Source: Allobogoriella deserti
GTDB lineage: Bacteria > Actinomycetota > Actinomycetes > Actinomycetales > Actinomycetaceae
Length of the DNA: 64,000 nt
Direction: 5' to 3'
Assembly: GCF_042680605.1 (NCBI RefSeq)
Contig: NZ_JBHUEE010000003.1
Coordinates: 309,337 to 373,336, forward strand
The position numbers were made by a program, and so were the translations under genes. The notes beneath the pieces were generated by a model that saw only the letters and a program-made list of their open reading frames with translations, searched no databases and was not told where the DNA came from. This document shows positions 41,354 through 50,249 of the stretch, one piece after another (within the stretch, counting starts at the first letter, position 1; each line of letters starts with the position of its first letter).

Positions 41354-42388
41354 ATGACGGAGACTGTCCGGAGTTGGGTGGCCGGCCGGGTCGGCCGCGT
41401 CGAACTCGATCGGCAGCAGGCGCTCAACGCGCTCGACCTCACGATGATCCGGGCTCTGCGCAGGGCCCTTGATGCGTGGCGCGAGGATCCGGCGGTCGAG
41501 GCGGTCGTGGTCACCGGTGCCGGGCGGGCGTTCTGCGCCGGTGGCGACGTGCGCGGCGTGCGCGGCGTGCGCGAACAGGTTCTCGCCGGAGAGGCTGCGG
41601 AAGCGGAGCAGTTCTTCGTCGAGGAGTACGCGCTCAACGCTGCCATTGCCTGCTACCCCAAACCGTACGTGGCGATCCTCGACGGAGTCGCGATGGGCGG
41701 CGGGCTCGGGGTGAGCGTGCACGGGTCCGTCCGCGTGGCCACCGAGCGCGCCGTGCTGGCGATGCCGGAGACTGCGATCGGGTTCGCGCCGGACGTCGGC
41801 ACCAGCCACGTGCTCCCGCGACTGCCCGGGGCGCTCGGATTCGCCATGGCCCTGGCCGGCGTCCGGCTCGACGCCCCGGATGCGCTCGAGTCCGGTCTCG
41901 CCACGCACTACACCGACTCGGCGGACGTGCCGGACCTACTCGACCGCCTCGAACAACACGGGCTCTCAGCCCTCGAGACCGTAACCGGGCGGCCCGCCGG
42001 AGCGGGGAGCCTAGCGCCGGTCGGCGACGTCATCGCACACGCGTTCTCGGCCCCGTCGGTCGAGACCGTGTTCGCGCGCCTGGACCACGACGCCGACGAC
42101 GGCGGACCGGCCGGTGAGTGGGCGGCGGCCACGGCGGCGAGCCTGCGGACGATGTCGCCGACGTCGCTCGTCACGGCGCACGAGCTCCTCGGTGCCGGCG
42201 CCACGTCGTCGCTCGCCGCATGTCTCGAACGCGAGCGTCGTGCGGCGCACTGGCTCATCGGCCGCCACGACTTCGCCGAGGGCGTGCGGGCGGTGCTGGT
42301 GGACAAGGACCGCACGCCGGCGTGGTCGCCCGCGACGCTCAGCGAGGTCGACACGGCCGAGATCCGCGACGTGCTGACCACGGGATGA
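41354..42388 (+). CDS. Enoyl-CoA hydratase/isomerase family, 3-hydroxyisobutyryl-CoA hydrolase-like
   Basis: 344 residues from the ATG; a GTG 9 bases upstream is possible. LDRQQALNALDLTMIRALRR, GAGRAFCAGGDVRGV (oxyanion hole), ILDGVAMGGGLGVSVHGSVR and ETAIGFAPDVGTSHVLPRL match the ECH_2 subgroup, where the E-T-x-I-G-x-x-P-D-V-G block signals 3-hydroxyisobutyryl-CoA hydrolases of valine breakdown. The usual D-V-G-x-x-x-x-L-P-R-L is intact. Neighbours do not confirm the pathway. Confidence 0.88.
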   Translation: MTETVRSWVAGRVGRVELDRQQALNALDLTMIRALRRALDAWREDPAVEAVVVTGAGRAFCAGGDVRGVRGVREQVLAGEAAEAEQFFVEEYALNAAIACYPKPYVAILDGVAMGGGLGVSVHGSVRVATERAVLAMPETAIGFAPDVGTSHVLPRLPGALGFAMALAGVRLDAPDALESGLATHYTDSADVPDLLDRLEQHGLSALETVTGRPAGAGSLAPVGDVIAHAFSAPSVETVFARLDHDADDGGPAGEWAAATAASLRTMSPTSLVTAHELLGAGATSSLAACLERERRAAHWLIGRHDFAEGVRAVLVDKDRTPAWSPATLSEVDTAEIRDVLTTG

Positions 42389-42464
42389 CCGTGTCCTGAT
42401 CCGCCGCGCGGCGCGCAGCTCTCTCACGCGATGATGGGAAGCAGCAGCCGAGAGGAGCGCAACA

Positions 42465-42926
42465 ATGCCGATGAACGTCGAGAGCTTCAACCTCGACCAC
42501 ACCACCGTGTCCGCGCCGTACGTGCGGGTCGCCGACACCAAGCGCCTGCCCGCCGGGGATGTGCTCACCAAGTACGACATCCGGTTCTGCCAGCCGAACG
42601 TCGACCACCTCGAGATGCCGGTGGTGCACTCGCTGGAGCACACCTTCGCCGAGCACTCCCGAAATCATTCCGACGACGTCGTGGACTTCTCCCCGATGGG
42701 GTGCCAGACCGGCTTCTACCTGCTGCTCGCCGGCGAGCACCCGTACGAGAAGGTCCTCGACCTGGTGGAAGTCACCCTGCGCGACATCCTCGACGCCACC
42801 GAGGTCCCCGCCGCCAACGAGACCCAGTGCGGTTGGGCCGCTAGTCACACACTCGCCGGCGCACAGGACGCGGCCCGGACCATGCTCGCCCAGCGCGAGG
42901 GCTGGGCCACGGTGACCGCCGCGTGA
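42465..42926 (+). CDS. luxS: S-ribosylhomocysteine lyase (autoinducer-2 synthase)
   Basis: 153 residues. Metal ligands are H55, H59 (HSLEH) and C122 (TQCGW); the catalytic Glu is E58 and the catalytic Cys is C80 (SPMGCQTGFYL), all in place. FNLDHTTVSAPYVRVAD is the substrate-gripping N-terminus. Cleaves S-ribosylhomocysteine to homocysteine and the AI-2 precursor. The next gene, a SAH/MTA nucleosidase, supplies its substrate; they overlap (GTGA). Confidence 0.97.
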   Translation: MPMNVESFNLDHTTVSAPYVRVADTKRLPAGDVLTKYDIRFCQPNVDHLEMPVVHSLEHTFAEHSRNHSDDVVDFSPMGCQTGFYLLLAGEHPYEKVLDLVEVTLRDILDATEVPAANETQCGWAASHTLAGAQDAARTMLAQREGWATVTAA

Positions 42927-43699
42927 CCGCGTCGTCCCCCATGTCCGTCACTCCCGGCGCGGCGGGTCTCACCCGTTCGACCGCTGCGGACCTGCCGGAG
43001 GTCGACGCCGTCGTCGTCGGGGCCATGGACGAGGAGGTGAGCCCGTACGCGCGGCGCGCCCGAGAGGCCGGCCGGACCGCCGGACGCGGGCAGGCGGAAC
43101 TGCAGCATCTCACCGTGGCCGGCGCGCGGATCCTGCTGGTGCGCAGCGGCATCGGTCTTGTCAACGCTGCCGCGGCTGCGACGGCGGCTCTGTCCGTGTG
43201 CCGGCCGCGCGCGATCCTCTCCACGGGCTCGGCGGGCGGGCTCGGCGCGGAGGTGCAGGTCGGCGACGTCGTCGTCGGGGACCGGTACACCTACACCGGT
43301 GCGGACGCGACGGCGTTCGACTACGCCCTCGGACAGGTCCCCGGCATGCCGATCACCTACGAGGCGAACCCGGGGCTGCTGAGCGCGGCGCGATCGCTGA
43401 CGACCTCGGGCGGCACACTGCGGGTGGGTCAGATGGTCTCCGGGGACGCCTTCGTCACCGCCGGCAACGTCACGCAGGTGCGCGAGGCGTTCCCGCACGC
43501 ACTCACCACGGACATGGAGACGACGGCGCTCGCCCAGGTCGCCTACTCCTACGGTGTGCCGTTCCTGTCGGTCCGGGCGGTCTCTGACCTGTGCGGCCCG
43601 GTGGAGGACCACCGCGAGCAGGTCGCCGATTTCCAGCTCGGTCTCACCGGCGCGGCCGAACGCTCCGCCGATCTGGTGTTCGCTCTGCTGGACCGCTGA
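42923..43699 (+). CDS. mtnN: 5'-methylthioadenosine/S-adenosylhomocysteine nucleosidase
   Basis: 258 residues from a GTG in the last 4 bases of luxS. VVVGAMDEEVSPYARRAREA is the family N-terminus (A-M-x-E-E), VRSGIGLVNAAAAATAAL and LSTGSAGGLGAEVQVGDVVV the substrate site; TTDMETTALAQVAYSYGVPF has the ribose-binding M-E and RAVSDLCGPV the catalytic Asp. First about 25 residues are an extension. Together with LuxS it recycles S-adenosylhomocysteine. Confidence 0.95.
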   Translation: MTASSPMSVTPGAAGLTRSTAADLPEVDAVVVGAMDEEVSPYARRAREAGRTAGRGQAELQHLTVAGARILLVRSGIGLVNAAAAATAALSVCRPRAILSTGSAGGLGAEVQVGDVVVGDRYTYTGADATAFDYALGQVPGMPITYEANPGLLSAARSLTTSGGTLRVGQMVSGDAFVTAGNVTQVREAFPHALTTDMETTALAQVAYSYGVPFLSVRAVSDLCGPVEDHREQVADFQLGLTGAAERSADLVFALLDR

Positions 43700-43867
43700 C
43701 GAGGTTGCCGCCGGTCGCGGAGGCTGTGGCTGTCGTCGTCTGGGCGATCGGCCTCATGACCACGATCCTGGTCAACGCGTCGGCGTCAACATACGGACGG
43801 CGCGGTGGACGGACGGAGCCGGTGGCCCGGGGCGTTGGCGTGCCATGCGCGGCCCCGTGGGAGGTGT

Positions 43868-43887
43868 CCCAGGCATCCGCGCCTGGG
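43868..43887 (+). terminator. Terminator-like hairpin after luxS-mtnN
   Basis: CCCAGGC (43868-43874) and GCCTGGG (43881-43887) form a perfect stem with an ATCCGC loop, followed by CCTTT. About 170 bp after the mtnN stop; the convergent TetR gene ends at 43950. Confidence 0.55.
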
Positions 43888-43949
43888 CCTTTAGTCGCCT
43901 CATTCGCTGCGATGTGCCCCTGGCCGCTGCGCCTTAGGTCGATGACTCG

Positions 43950-44549
43950 CTACTGCACGATGGCGGTCATTGCGCGGGCGAGGAGTTCGTCGATCGTGTC
44001 GAGAGTGTCGTGGGCACTCCATGCGTCGAGGGCGGCGTCCGAGCAGGACAGCGCGGAGGCGATCAACGCATGCGGACGTGGATCCGATCGATCGTCGGGG
44101 TCGATCTGGAGTCTGCGGGAGACCTCGGGCCGAAGGAGTGGGGACCAGTGTGCGTGCTTACCCAGATGGGCGGCGGCCAGCGACGGAGCGCTGTCCATAA
44201 GAGTTATCAGCTGGCGTGTCCGGTCGGGATCTGAAGCGTAGTTGCGGCTGAGTGCTCCGAGCGCGTGCCGGAGAGACTGCCACACGGGTTCATCGTCCGG
44301 ACGTTCTTGGAGCGCCTCGAGCAGCTCCAGGCCGATGGAGTCCACGTCTCCAAGCAGTGCGTCGTCCTTCGAGGTGAAGTAGCGGAAGAACGTCGTGCGC
44401 GAGATCTCCGCAGCGGCGCAGATCTGCTCCACCGTGGTGCTGTCGTAGCCGGCTTCCACACACAGATCCAGGGCGATCTGGGAGATCTGGGCACGCATGG
44501 CCCTGCGCGCGCGCTCACGCGCGCCCCCCTGCCTGCCTTGTCGCACCAT
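43950..44549 (-). CDS. TetR-family transcriptional regulator
   Basis: 199 residues. RARRAMRAQISQIALDLCVE then YDSTTVEQICAAAEISRTTF, FRYFTSKDDAL is a textbook TetR helix-turn-helix; the rest is a helical ligand domain (ending ALDAWSAHDTLDTIDELLAR). Divergent from a short-chain dehydrogenase gene with a direct repeat between. Likely represses that gene and itself. The start codon lacks a clear Shine-Dalgarno. Confidence 0.9.
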   Translation of the reverse strand: MVRQGRQGGARERARRAMRAQISQIALDLCVEAGYDSTTVEQICAAAEISRTTFFRYFTSKDDALLGDVDSIGLELLEALQERPDDEPVWQSLRHALGALSRNYASDPDRTRQLITLMDSAPSLAAAHLGKHAHWSPLLRPEVSRRLQIDPDDRSDPRPHALIASALSCSDAALDAWSAHDTLDTIDELLARAMTAIVQ

Positions 44550-44555
44550 GGAGCC

Positions 44556-44582
44556 ATGTTACAACAGTCCGTAGATGTTACA
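44556..44582. promoter_or_regulatory. Direct-repeat operator candidate in the TetR/SDR intergenic region
   Basis: ATGTTACA occurs at 44556-44563 and at 44575-44582, 19 bp apart (about two helical turns), between the divergent start codons. Spacing fits regulator binding on one face; sequence identity of the binding protein is inferred from context. Confidence 0.45.
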
Positions 44583-44620
44583 GTGTTTCGTATCCGAGAT
44601 GGCGTACCATGGGAGTTGGC

Positions 44621-45454
44621 ATGACAGAGTCGAAGACCGTCGTGATCACCGGTGCGAGCGACGGGATCGGTGCCGCGGCAGCCCAGCGGCTGAGCAGCGA
44701 CGGTCATCGCATCGTCGTTGTCGGCCGCTCACCCCACAAGACCGCCACTGTGGCGCGGGAGATCGGCGCCGATTACTTCCTCGCTGACTTCAGCGAGCTC
44801 GAGCAGGTCCGGAGCCTCGCCGGCGAGTTGAAGACTGCCTATCCCCGCATTGACGTGCTCGCCAACAACGCGGGTGGTGTCTTCGGAGACCCCACGAAGA
44901 CCGTCGACGGTTTCGAGCGCACATTTCAGATCAATCACCTGGCGCCCTTCCTCCTCACCCACCTGCTCATGGGCACTCTCGTCGCCTCCCACGCGAGCGT
45001 CATCCAGACCTCGAGCACTTTGCGGCCCGCGCGAGAAATCGACCTCGACGACCTCAACCACGACAAGAACTTCAACCCTGTCCGGGCCTACACGGCCGCG
45101 AAGCTGGAGAACGTCCTGTTCACCACCGAGCTGCACCGGCGCTTCGGCACCGAGACGATCTCGGCAGCAGCCTTCTACCCAGGAAATGTGGCTTCCAGCT
45201 TCGGTACGCAGTCGGAAAGCAGCCTCATGCGCTTCATCACCACCAACCCGATCTCGCGGCGCCTCATGCTCATCAGTCCAGATCGCGGCGCAGACACACT
45301 CGTGTGGCTCGCCGAAGGGACGCCGGGACGCGACTGGGAGCCAGGCCGGTACTTCTACAAGCGCAAGCCAACCAGGCCGCAAAACGGCCAAGCCCTCGAC
45401 GCTGACCTCGCGCGCCGATTCTGGGATCGTTCCGAGCAACTGCTCGGCCTCTGA
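44621..45454 (+). CDS. Short-chain dehydrogenase/reductase
   Basis: 277 residues from the ATG at 44621, preferred because GGGAG lies 5 bases upstream. VVITGASDGIGAAAAQRL (TG-x3-G-x-G NAD(P) site), LANNAGGVF (NNAG), VIQTSSTL (catalytic Ser) and RAYTAAKLENV (Y-x3-K) are all present. Resembles the retinol-dehydrogenase/WW-oxidoreductase-type SDRs that oxidise lipids or xenobiotics. Regulated by the divergent TetR gene, most likely by its substrate. Confidence 0.9.
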   Translation: MTESKTVVITGASDGIGAAAAQRLSSDGHRIVVVGRSPHKTATVAREIGADYFLADFSELEQVRSLAGELKTAYPRIDVLANNAGGVFGDPTKTVDGFERTFQINHLAPFLLTHLLMGTLVASHASVIQTSSTLRPAREIDLDDLNHDKNFNPVRAYTAAKLENVLFTTELHRRFGTETISAAAFYPGNVASSFGTQSESSLMRFITTNPISRRLMLISPDRGADTLVWLAEGTPGRDWEPGRYFYKRKPTRPQNGQALDADLARRFWDRSEQLLGL

Positions 45455-45579
45455 CGCACAGGTCAAACCCTCAGCGCACACCGCAGCCGCTCCCGACCTG
45501 AATCGCGAAGATGGATAGACTCCAGCACCAGTGTCCGCAGAGGCGTCGGCATGAGCCGCTCTCTGTCGGCGGCTGAGTC

Positions 45580-45599
45580 GTCCGGCAGCTCCGCCGGAC
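45580..45599 (-). terminator. Terminator-like hairpin after the PLP enzyme gene
   Basis: GTCCGGC (45580-45586) and GCCGGAC (45593-45599) pair perfectly around AGCTCC, one base beyond the stop of the minus-strand gene at 45601. Confidence 0.6.
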
Positions 45600-45600
45600 C

Positions 45601-46623
45601 TCAGGCGAGCGCCGAGACCACCCGTTCGACGTCGTCGGCGGTGTTGTACAGATGGAAACCGACTCTGACCTTGCCGTCACGGACGCTCGCCACGACACCG
45701 GCTGCAGCGAGGCGCTGCGCAGCGTCGTCGGACCCGATGGTGACGATCGCGCTCCCCCGACCAGGAAGCCCGAGCCGCTCGAGGAGCCCGTCCGCGAGGC
45801 CGACGCAGTGCTCACGGACCTCGGTGAGGTCGAGGCCGGCGAGGTACGGCACGGAGACCGCGGCACCGGTGAATGCCAGCCACGCCGGAGAGAGATCGAA
45901 AGCACGGGCGTCGGACGCGAGGCGCAACGGCAGCCCGTACGTGGTGTCCCAAGGGTCCTCGCCGGCGTACCAGTTCGCGGCCACCGGGACGGTGCGCTCA
46001 TGGGCACGCGGATGCACGGCGAGCCAGGCCACGCCGCGCGGTGCGAGCAGCCACTTGTAGCCGGCACAGGCGACCCAGTCCGCCCACGCGAGGTCCAGGG
46101 GGATCCAACCGGCGGCCTGGGTGACGTCGAGCAGGACCGGGACGTCCACCCGCTCCGCGGCTTCGCGCAACGCATCGAGGTCGACCAGTGCCCCGTCGGC
46201 GGACTGGGCCACACTGACGGCCACCAGGTCGTACCCGGTGAGCACGCCGGGCAGCTCGCTGAGCGGCACCTCGTCCACGCTCACGCCGGGACGGGCGGCG
46301 AACGGGAAGGTCACCGACGTGAACTCGCGCTCGGCGGTCAGGACGCGGGCGCCTTCCGGCAAGCCGGCCGCGACCATGGAGACCACCTGAGACGCACTCG
46401 CGCCGATCGCGACCCGGTCCGCCGGCACACCGACGAGTTGGGCGAAACCGACACGGGCGGCGTGCACCGCACCGTCGAAGTCCGCCGGGGTGTCCAGGCC
46501 ACGGCGCCATCGCACGAGCGTGTCCTCGACGGCGGCGGCCACCGTGGTCGGTGGCGCCCCGATACTCGGGGTGTTCAGGTACCCGTCCGGGACGTCGAAG
46601 GTCGCGCCGAAAGCTTCTCGCAC
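45601..46623 (-). CDS. Aminotransferase class V-fold PLP enzyme
   Basis: 340 residues from a GTG. Order: YLNTPSIGAPPTTVAAAVED (cysteine desulfurase/kynureninase-like start), VAIGASASQVVSMVAAGLPEG (PLP phosphate region), DVPVLLDVTQAAGWIPLDL (D and Q contacts of PLP), WVACAGYKWLLAPRGVAWL with Lys forming the Schiff base, and GKVRVGFHLYNTADDVERVV at the end. Substrate unknown. Size and the C-A-G-Y-K-W-L motif fit isopenicillin-epimerase or selenocysteine lyase-like members. The frame neighbours are a TetR gene with 67 bp between. Confidence 0.88.
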   Translation of the reverse strand: MREAFGATFDVPDGYLNTPSIGAPPTTVAAAVEDTLVRWRRGLDTPADFDGAVHAARVGFAQLVGVPADRVAIGASASQVVSMVAAGLPEGARVLTAEREFTSVTFPFAARPGVSVDEVPLSELPGVLTGYDLVAVSVAQSADGALVDLDALREAAERVDVPVLLDVTQAAGWIPLDLAWADWVACAGYKWLLAPRGVAWLAVHPRAHERTVPVAANWYAGEDPWDTTYGLPLRLASDARAFDLSPAWLAFTGAAVSVPYLAGLDLTEVREHCVGLADGLLERLGLPGRGSAIVTIGSDDAAQRLAAAGVVASVRDGKVRVGFHLYNTADDVERVVSALA

Positions 46624-46690
46624 GCTCCGAGACTAGGCCTTGCTGGGCGATGCCGAGCGGGACACCGGCCGCGAGGCGCCGGGAGGTGGG

Positions 46691-47320
46691 TCAGGCGGCC
46701 GCGCCGTCCAGCTCCAGATCGACGAGGCCGGCGACGTACTCCTCGAGCTGACCGGCCTCACCGACAGGCGCCAGCACTGCCTGGACGAGGACGGCGCCCT
46801 CGATCGCGTCGAGCAACGCGCTGACCGGCGTGCCGGTGCGAAGCTCGCCGTCCGCGATTGCCTGCTCCACACGCGGGGCGAGGGCACGTAGTCCACGGAC
46901 CACGTCCTCATCGGAGAGTTCGGCGAAGGCCTCCGGGTCGCTGGCGACCGCCGCGAAGAGGCTGACGACGGCGGGGCCGTACTCGCCGCGCAGGAGGCGC
47001 GCCCGTGCGGTGGCGTGCGCGACCAGGCAGTCGCGAATGTCCAGGCTGTCCGTGTCAGGGACGTCCATCTGGCTGCGCAGGTGACGGACGGCCTCGAGGA
47101 GGAGCTCACGCTTGCCGCGCCAGCGCAGGTAGATCGAGGACTTGCCGATGCCGGCGTGGCTGGCGACGCCGTCGAGCGTCAGGCCCGCCCAACCACGTCG
47201 GCCGAACAATTCGAGAGCCGCGCGGTAGGCACGCGGCTCGGTGTCCGCATGCCGCGGTCGTCCCGGACCGCGACGTGCAATGGAGGGCTCGCTGGGCGCG
47301 AGTTCGGCTGATTGAACCAT
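46691..47320 (-). CDS. TetR-family transcriptional regulator
   Basis: 209 residues from the ATG at 47318-47320, with AAAGGAG upstream; a longer frame starts 45 bases earlier. RAYRAALELFGRRGWAGLTL then DGVASHAGIGKSSIYLRWRG is the TetR DNA-binding unit; ALLDAIEGAVLVQAVLAP lies in the dimerisation domain (TetR_C_16-like). An imperfect repeat (ATGGTTCAATC/ATGGTCAAATC) in the upstream region may be an operator. Possible target: the MFS gene just upstream on the same strand (47465-48625). Confidence 0.88.
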   Translation of the reverse strand: MVQSAELAPSEPSIARRGPGRPRHADTEPRAYRAALELFGRRGWAGLTLDGVASHAGIGKSSIYLRWRGKRELLLEAVRHLRSQMDVPDTDSLDIRDCLVAHATARARLLRGEYGPAVVSLFAAVASDPEAFAELSDEDVVRGLRALAPRVEQAIADGELRTGTPVSALLDAIEGAVLVQAVLAPVGEAGQLEEYVAGLVDLELDGAAA

Positions 47321-47464
47321 GAGGGAGGGGCTCCTTTGATCCAGGCCTTTCGCGGATTTGACCATTGGTTTTCGACCCTAGCGACGGAGCCCGTACGCCG
47401 TGCCGGAACGGTCAGGTTGTCGCCGATTTGTGACCACCGGCAGTTACCGGTCGGCGCCGGCGGG

Positions 47465-48625
47465 TCAACCGGTGTGCTCGGCCATCCCCATACGCCGGCC
47501 CCCGAGCATCCGCCCGGCCGCCGCCGCTGCGATCAGCGCAAACGCGAGAGCGACGAAGACGCCTGCGTAGCCGGTCAGCGCCAGACCGAAACCGACGACC
47601 AACGGGCCAAGTCCCATGCCGCCGTCGTAGGCGATGTTCCAGATGGTGCTCGCCGCACCGGACCGCCCCGGGCCGAAGTGCTGGAGCACGACGACGAAGG
47701 AATCGTTCTGGACGGCTCCGAGCCCGAGGCCGAACACCGCGGCCGCGAGGACCAACGCTGGTCCGCCGTCATCCATCGTCGCGGCCAGGCCGGCCGCCCC
47801 GAGGCCGCACACCACGGCACAGGGCACGACGAGCCGTCCGGAGCCATACCGATCCGCGACGGCGCCCGAAACGAGCCTGGTGACCACCGCGCCGGCCGAG
47901 AGGATGAGCAGCGCCAGCGAGGGGATCGGCGACGCCGGTAGGGCAACGGGGAGGAATGTCGCCACCGTCCCGAAGGTCGCGGTGGTCGTGAGGAAGACGC
48001 CGGCGGCGGCCAGTGGGCGTCTATCGAGGTGGCTGTGCCCGAACGTCCGCCGTGTGGCGTGGCCGCCGGTCTCGGGCAGCGCCAGGGCGAGCGGCACCGC
48101 CGCGAGCGCGACGGCGGCCGCGGCGAGGAACAAGGACGTGAACCCCCACTGCTGTGCGAGCCACACGCCGGCGGGCAGGAGCAGGACGTTCGGCAGCCCG
48201 GCGGCCACGCCGAACATTCCGGCGGAGGTGGCGACACGTCCCGGCGGGGCGATCTCGGCGGCCAGCGCGACACCTGCGACGACGACACAGGCGAACCCGG
48301 CGCCGCGCACGGCGGAGACGGCAAGAACGGGAACCAGGGCGTCGGTCAGCGCGTAGGCAGGCGTCGCCAGAGCGAGGACGAACGCGCCGACGGCGAGCAT
48401 GCGACGCAGGGTCAGCAACCGGAACAGCCACGGCATCGTGAGCTGGGTGAGAACGGTCGCGCCGAGGGTGACGCCCGTGGTGGCCCCGACGCCGCCACTT
48501 CCGGCTCCCCCATGCGCGGCCCACAGCGGCACCACAGACATCAGCGCGGCGAAGTTGCCGATGGCCAGGAAGGCCGAGACGAAAAGGAATGCCAGGTGCC
48601 TGCTGGCGGAACTCTCCTGCCTCAC
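47465..48625 (-). CDS. MFS transporter
   Basis: 386 residues from a GTG (48623-48625) with GGAGGAG 9 bases upstream; a GTG 24 bases earlier is an alternative. About 12 hydrophobic segments, starting FLFVSAFLAIGNFAALMSVV; the loop between helices 2 and 3 carries LFRLLTLRRMLAVGAFVL, and VADRYGSGRLVVPCAVVC is the second-half counterpart of the D-R-x-G-R signature. Resembles drug or metabolite exporters of the DHA/YfcJ-type; substrate unknown. Lies upstream of a TetR gene on the same strand. Confidence 0.87.
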   Translation of the reverse strand: MRQESSASRHLAFLFVSAFLAIGNFAALMSVVPLWAAHGGAGSGGVGATTGVTLGATVLTQLTMPWLFRLLTLRRMLAVGAFVLALATPAYALTDALVPVLAVSAVRGAGFACVVVAGVALAAEIAPPGRVATSAGMFGVAAGLPNVLLLPAGVWLAQQWGFTSLFLAAAAVALAAVPLALALPETGGHATRRTFGHSHLDRRPLAAAGVFLTTTATFGTVATFLPVALPASPIPSLALLILSAGAVVTRLVSGAVADRYGSGRLVVPCAVVCGLGAAGLAATMDDGGPALVLAAAVFGLGLGAVQNDSFVVVLQHFGPGRSGAASTIWNIAYDGGMGLGPLVVGFGLALTGYAGVFVALAFALIAAAAAGRMLGGRRMGMAEHTG

Positions 48626-48758
48626 CCGATCGGTCTCCTCCGCCTGCACCCCTCTACTCTCCCCACCGGTGAGGTACGGGCGAAATGCGTCCGTTCGGCA
48701 CGGGTCCGGCAGGTCCGGCGGAGCTCAGTCGTCCACGTAGCTCAGTCGCCCAGGTAAC

Positions 48759-50093
48759 TCAGTTGTTCAGGTACGGCGAGTCCTCCGGCTGGCCGTTGAT
48801 GCCTTCGCGTCCTTGCGGGGCGTCCGGGCGGGTGGCCGTCAGATCTCGCGGGGTGAGGCCGAAGCCTTGCCAGTGCATCTCCATCGGGGACTGGTCTTCG
48901 TCCCGGGGCACGTGGTGGAACCCGACGGCGACCCAGGAAACGACGTCATCGAGCGGCTCGTCGGCGCCGTCCTCGACGTAGTCGAGGACTCCCGCGCCGC
49001 ACTGCCCCCGGTTGCCGGTGGCGTACACCTCGCACGGATCGTGGTTCGTGAAGGCGACGTCGTATCCAGTGTCCGGGCCGTGGTGCTCCTGGTCGCGGGC
49101 GAAGGTGAAGCTGTCCGTTCCCTCGAGGTCGATCTGGTACGAGATCGGGTGGTCGTCGGCGTTGCGGACAGATGGATTGAGCACACGCCACCAGCGCCGA
49201 TCGGTCCACTGCGCGATCGCGGGCCGGGGGATCTCGGTGAGAGCGCCCTCGAGGATCGGTGCTTCTGGGCCCGTCTCACCGGTCGGGTCGGCGTCGTACT
49301 GCTCGACAGCGAGGCCGCCCTCGCCGTCCAGCGCCCAATGGATGCTCCAGACGACGTTGTGCGAGTGGCTGGCGGCGTGGTCGCTCTGCCCGGGCCCGAC
49401 GGCAGAGCCGTGCTCGGGGTCGGTGTAGTCGGCCGGTGAGAGGTCTCCGGTGGCACCGAGCGAGGGACGGATGGAGCCGTCGGGCCCGAAGGTGTAGACG
49501 GTGAGGTACTCGTACCAACCGACCTTCGAGATCGTCGTCAGCGTCCAGTCTGTGCGTCGGTCGGTGAACACCTCGCCGCCTTCGTTGAGCCGGTACGCCA
49601 GTCCTCCGTCCGCCACTTCGGAGCAGAGCACCTCACGCGTGGGTGTGCTGCCGTGAGTGCCGTCCCCGATGTTGGGGATCGCCGCTGCCACCAGCTCGCC
49701 GGTGCACTCGGTCTCCGTGAGCGTCTGCATCGCCGTACCGCCGAAGCCGGCGTCGGTGATGTCCTCGGTGTTGCGCTCACCGCTGTCGTAGGGCACCTCG
49801 AGCTGTGCCACGGCCATCGAGTGCGCGATGTGGATCGGCTCGGCACCGGGCGGTGTGTAGTTGATGTCCGTCAGGACGAGGCCCTGCTGCGGGTCCACGC
49901 TCCAGCACAGGGACCAGGTCGCGTCGTTGGACAGAGTCTCGGTGAGTGGCTCGCCGCTGTCGCACTCGGGACGCCGCGATGCCGTGTCAGCGCCGGCCGG
50001 TGCGCCGGAATCGGCGTCGTCGGGTGCCGTGCTGGTGCAGGCCGCCAGAGCGAGGACGCCCGCGGCGAAAATCGTGGTGCGCATTCTCGTCAT
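48759..50093 (-). CDS. Secreted copper amine oxidase-like lipoprotein
   Basis: 444 residues. N-terminal lipoprotein signal TIFAAGVLALAACTS (lipobox LAAC). Then CuAO catalytic-domain marks in order: EVPYDSGE and ITDAGFGGTAMQ (base-Asp region D-A-G), TTISKVGWYEYLTVYTFGPDG (position of the TPQ tyrosine), SHSHNVVWSIHWALDG (copper H-x-H), and GFHHVPRDEDQSPMEMHW near the end (third His and PR-x-E-D). The N-terminal domains of full enzymes (about 640 residues) are absent. The TPQ motif normally reads N-Y-D/E-Y/N; here the Asn is Trp. Confidence 0.8.
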   Translation of the reverse strand: MTRMRTTIFAAGVLALAACTSTAPDDADSGAPAGADTASRRPECDSGEPLTETLSNDATWSLCWSVDPQQGLVLTDINYTPPGAEPIHIAHSMAVAQLEVPYDSGERNTEDITDAGFGGTAMQTLTETECTGELVAAAIPNIGDGTHGSTPTREVLCSEVADGGLAYRLNEGGEVFTDRRTDWTLTTISKVGWYEYLTVYTFGPDGSIRPSLGATGDLSPADYTDPEHGSAVGPGQSDHAASHSHNVVWSIHWALDGEGGLAVEQYDADPTGETGPEAPILEGALTEIPRPAIAQWTDRRWWRVLNPSVRNADDHPISYQIDLEGTDSFTFARDQEHHGPDTGYDVAFTNHDPCEVYATGNRGQCGAGVLDYVEDGADEPLDDVVSWVAVGFHHVPRDEDQSPMEMHWQGFGLTPRDLTATRPDAPQGREGINGQPEDSPYLNN

Positions 50094-50144
50094 GGTCCGG
50101 CCATTGTCTCTGCGGGGAAGGTGGTGGGATTCAGGGATGGGACG

Positions 50145-50182
50145 ACGGCGGGGCCGCTCTCGTGGGAGAGCGGCCCCGCCGT
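50145..50182 (-). terminator. 17-bp terminator hairpin after the LPxTG surface protein
   Basis: The stem 50145-50161 pairs perfectly with 50166-50182 (arms contain GGGGCCGCTCTC and its complement) around GTGG. It is 67 bp beyond the stop codon at 50250, before the next minus-strand gene. Confidence 0.75.
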
Positions 50183-50249
50183 GTCGTTGTTCATCTCGGG
50201 GCTGAGCCGTGGCCCCGGCCTGGGGGATCCGGGGCCACGGCGTCAGGTG

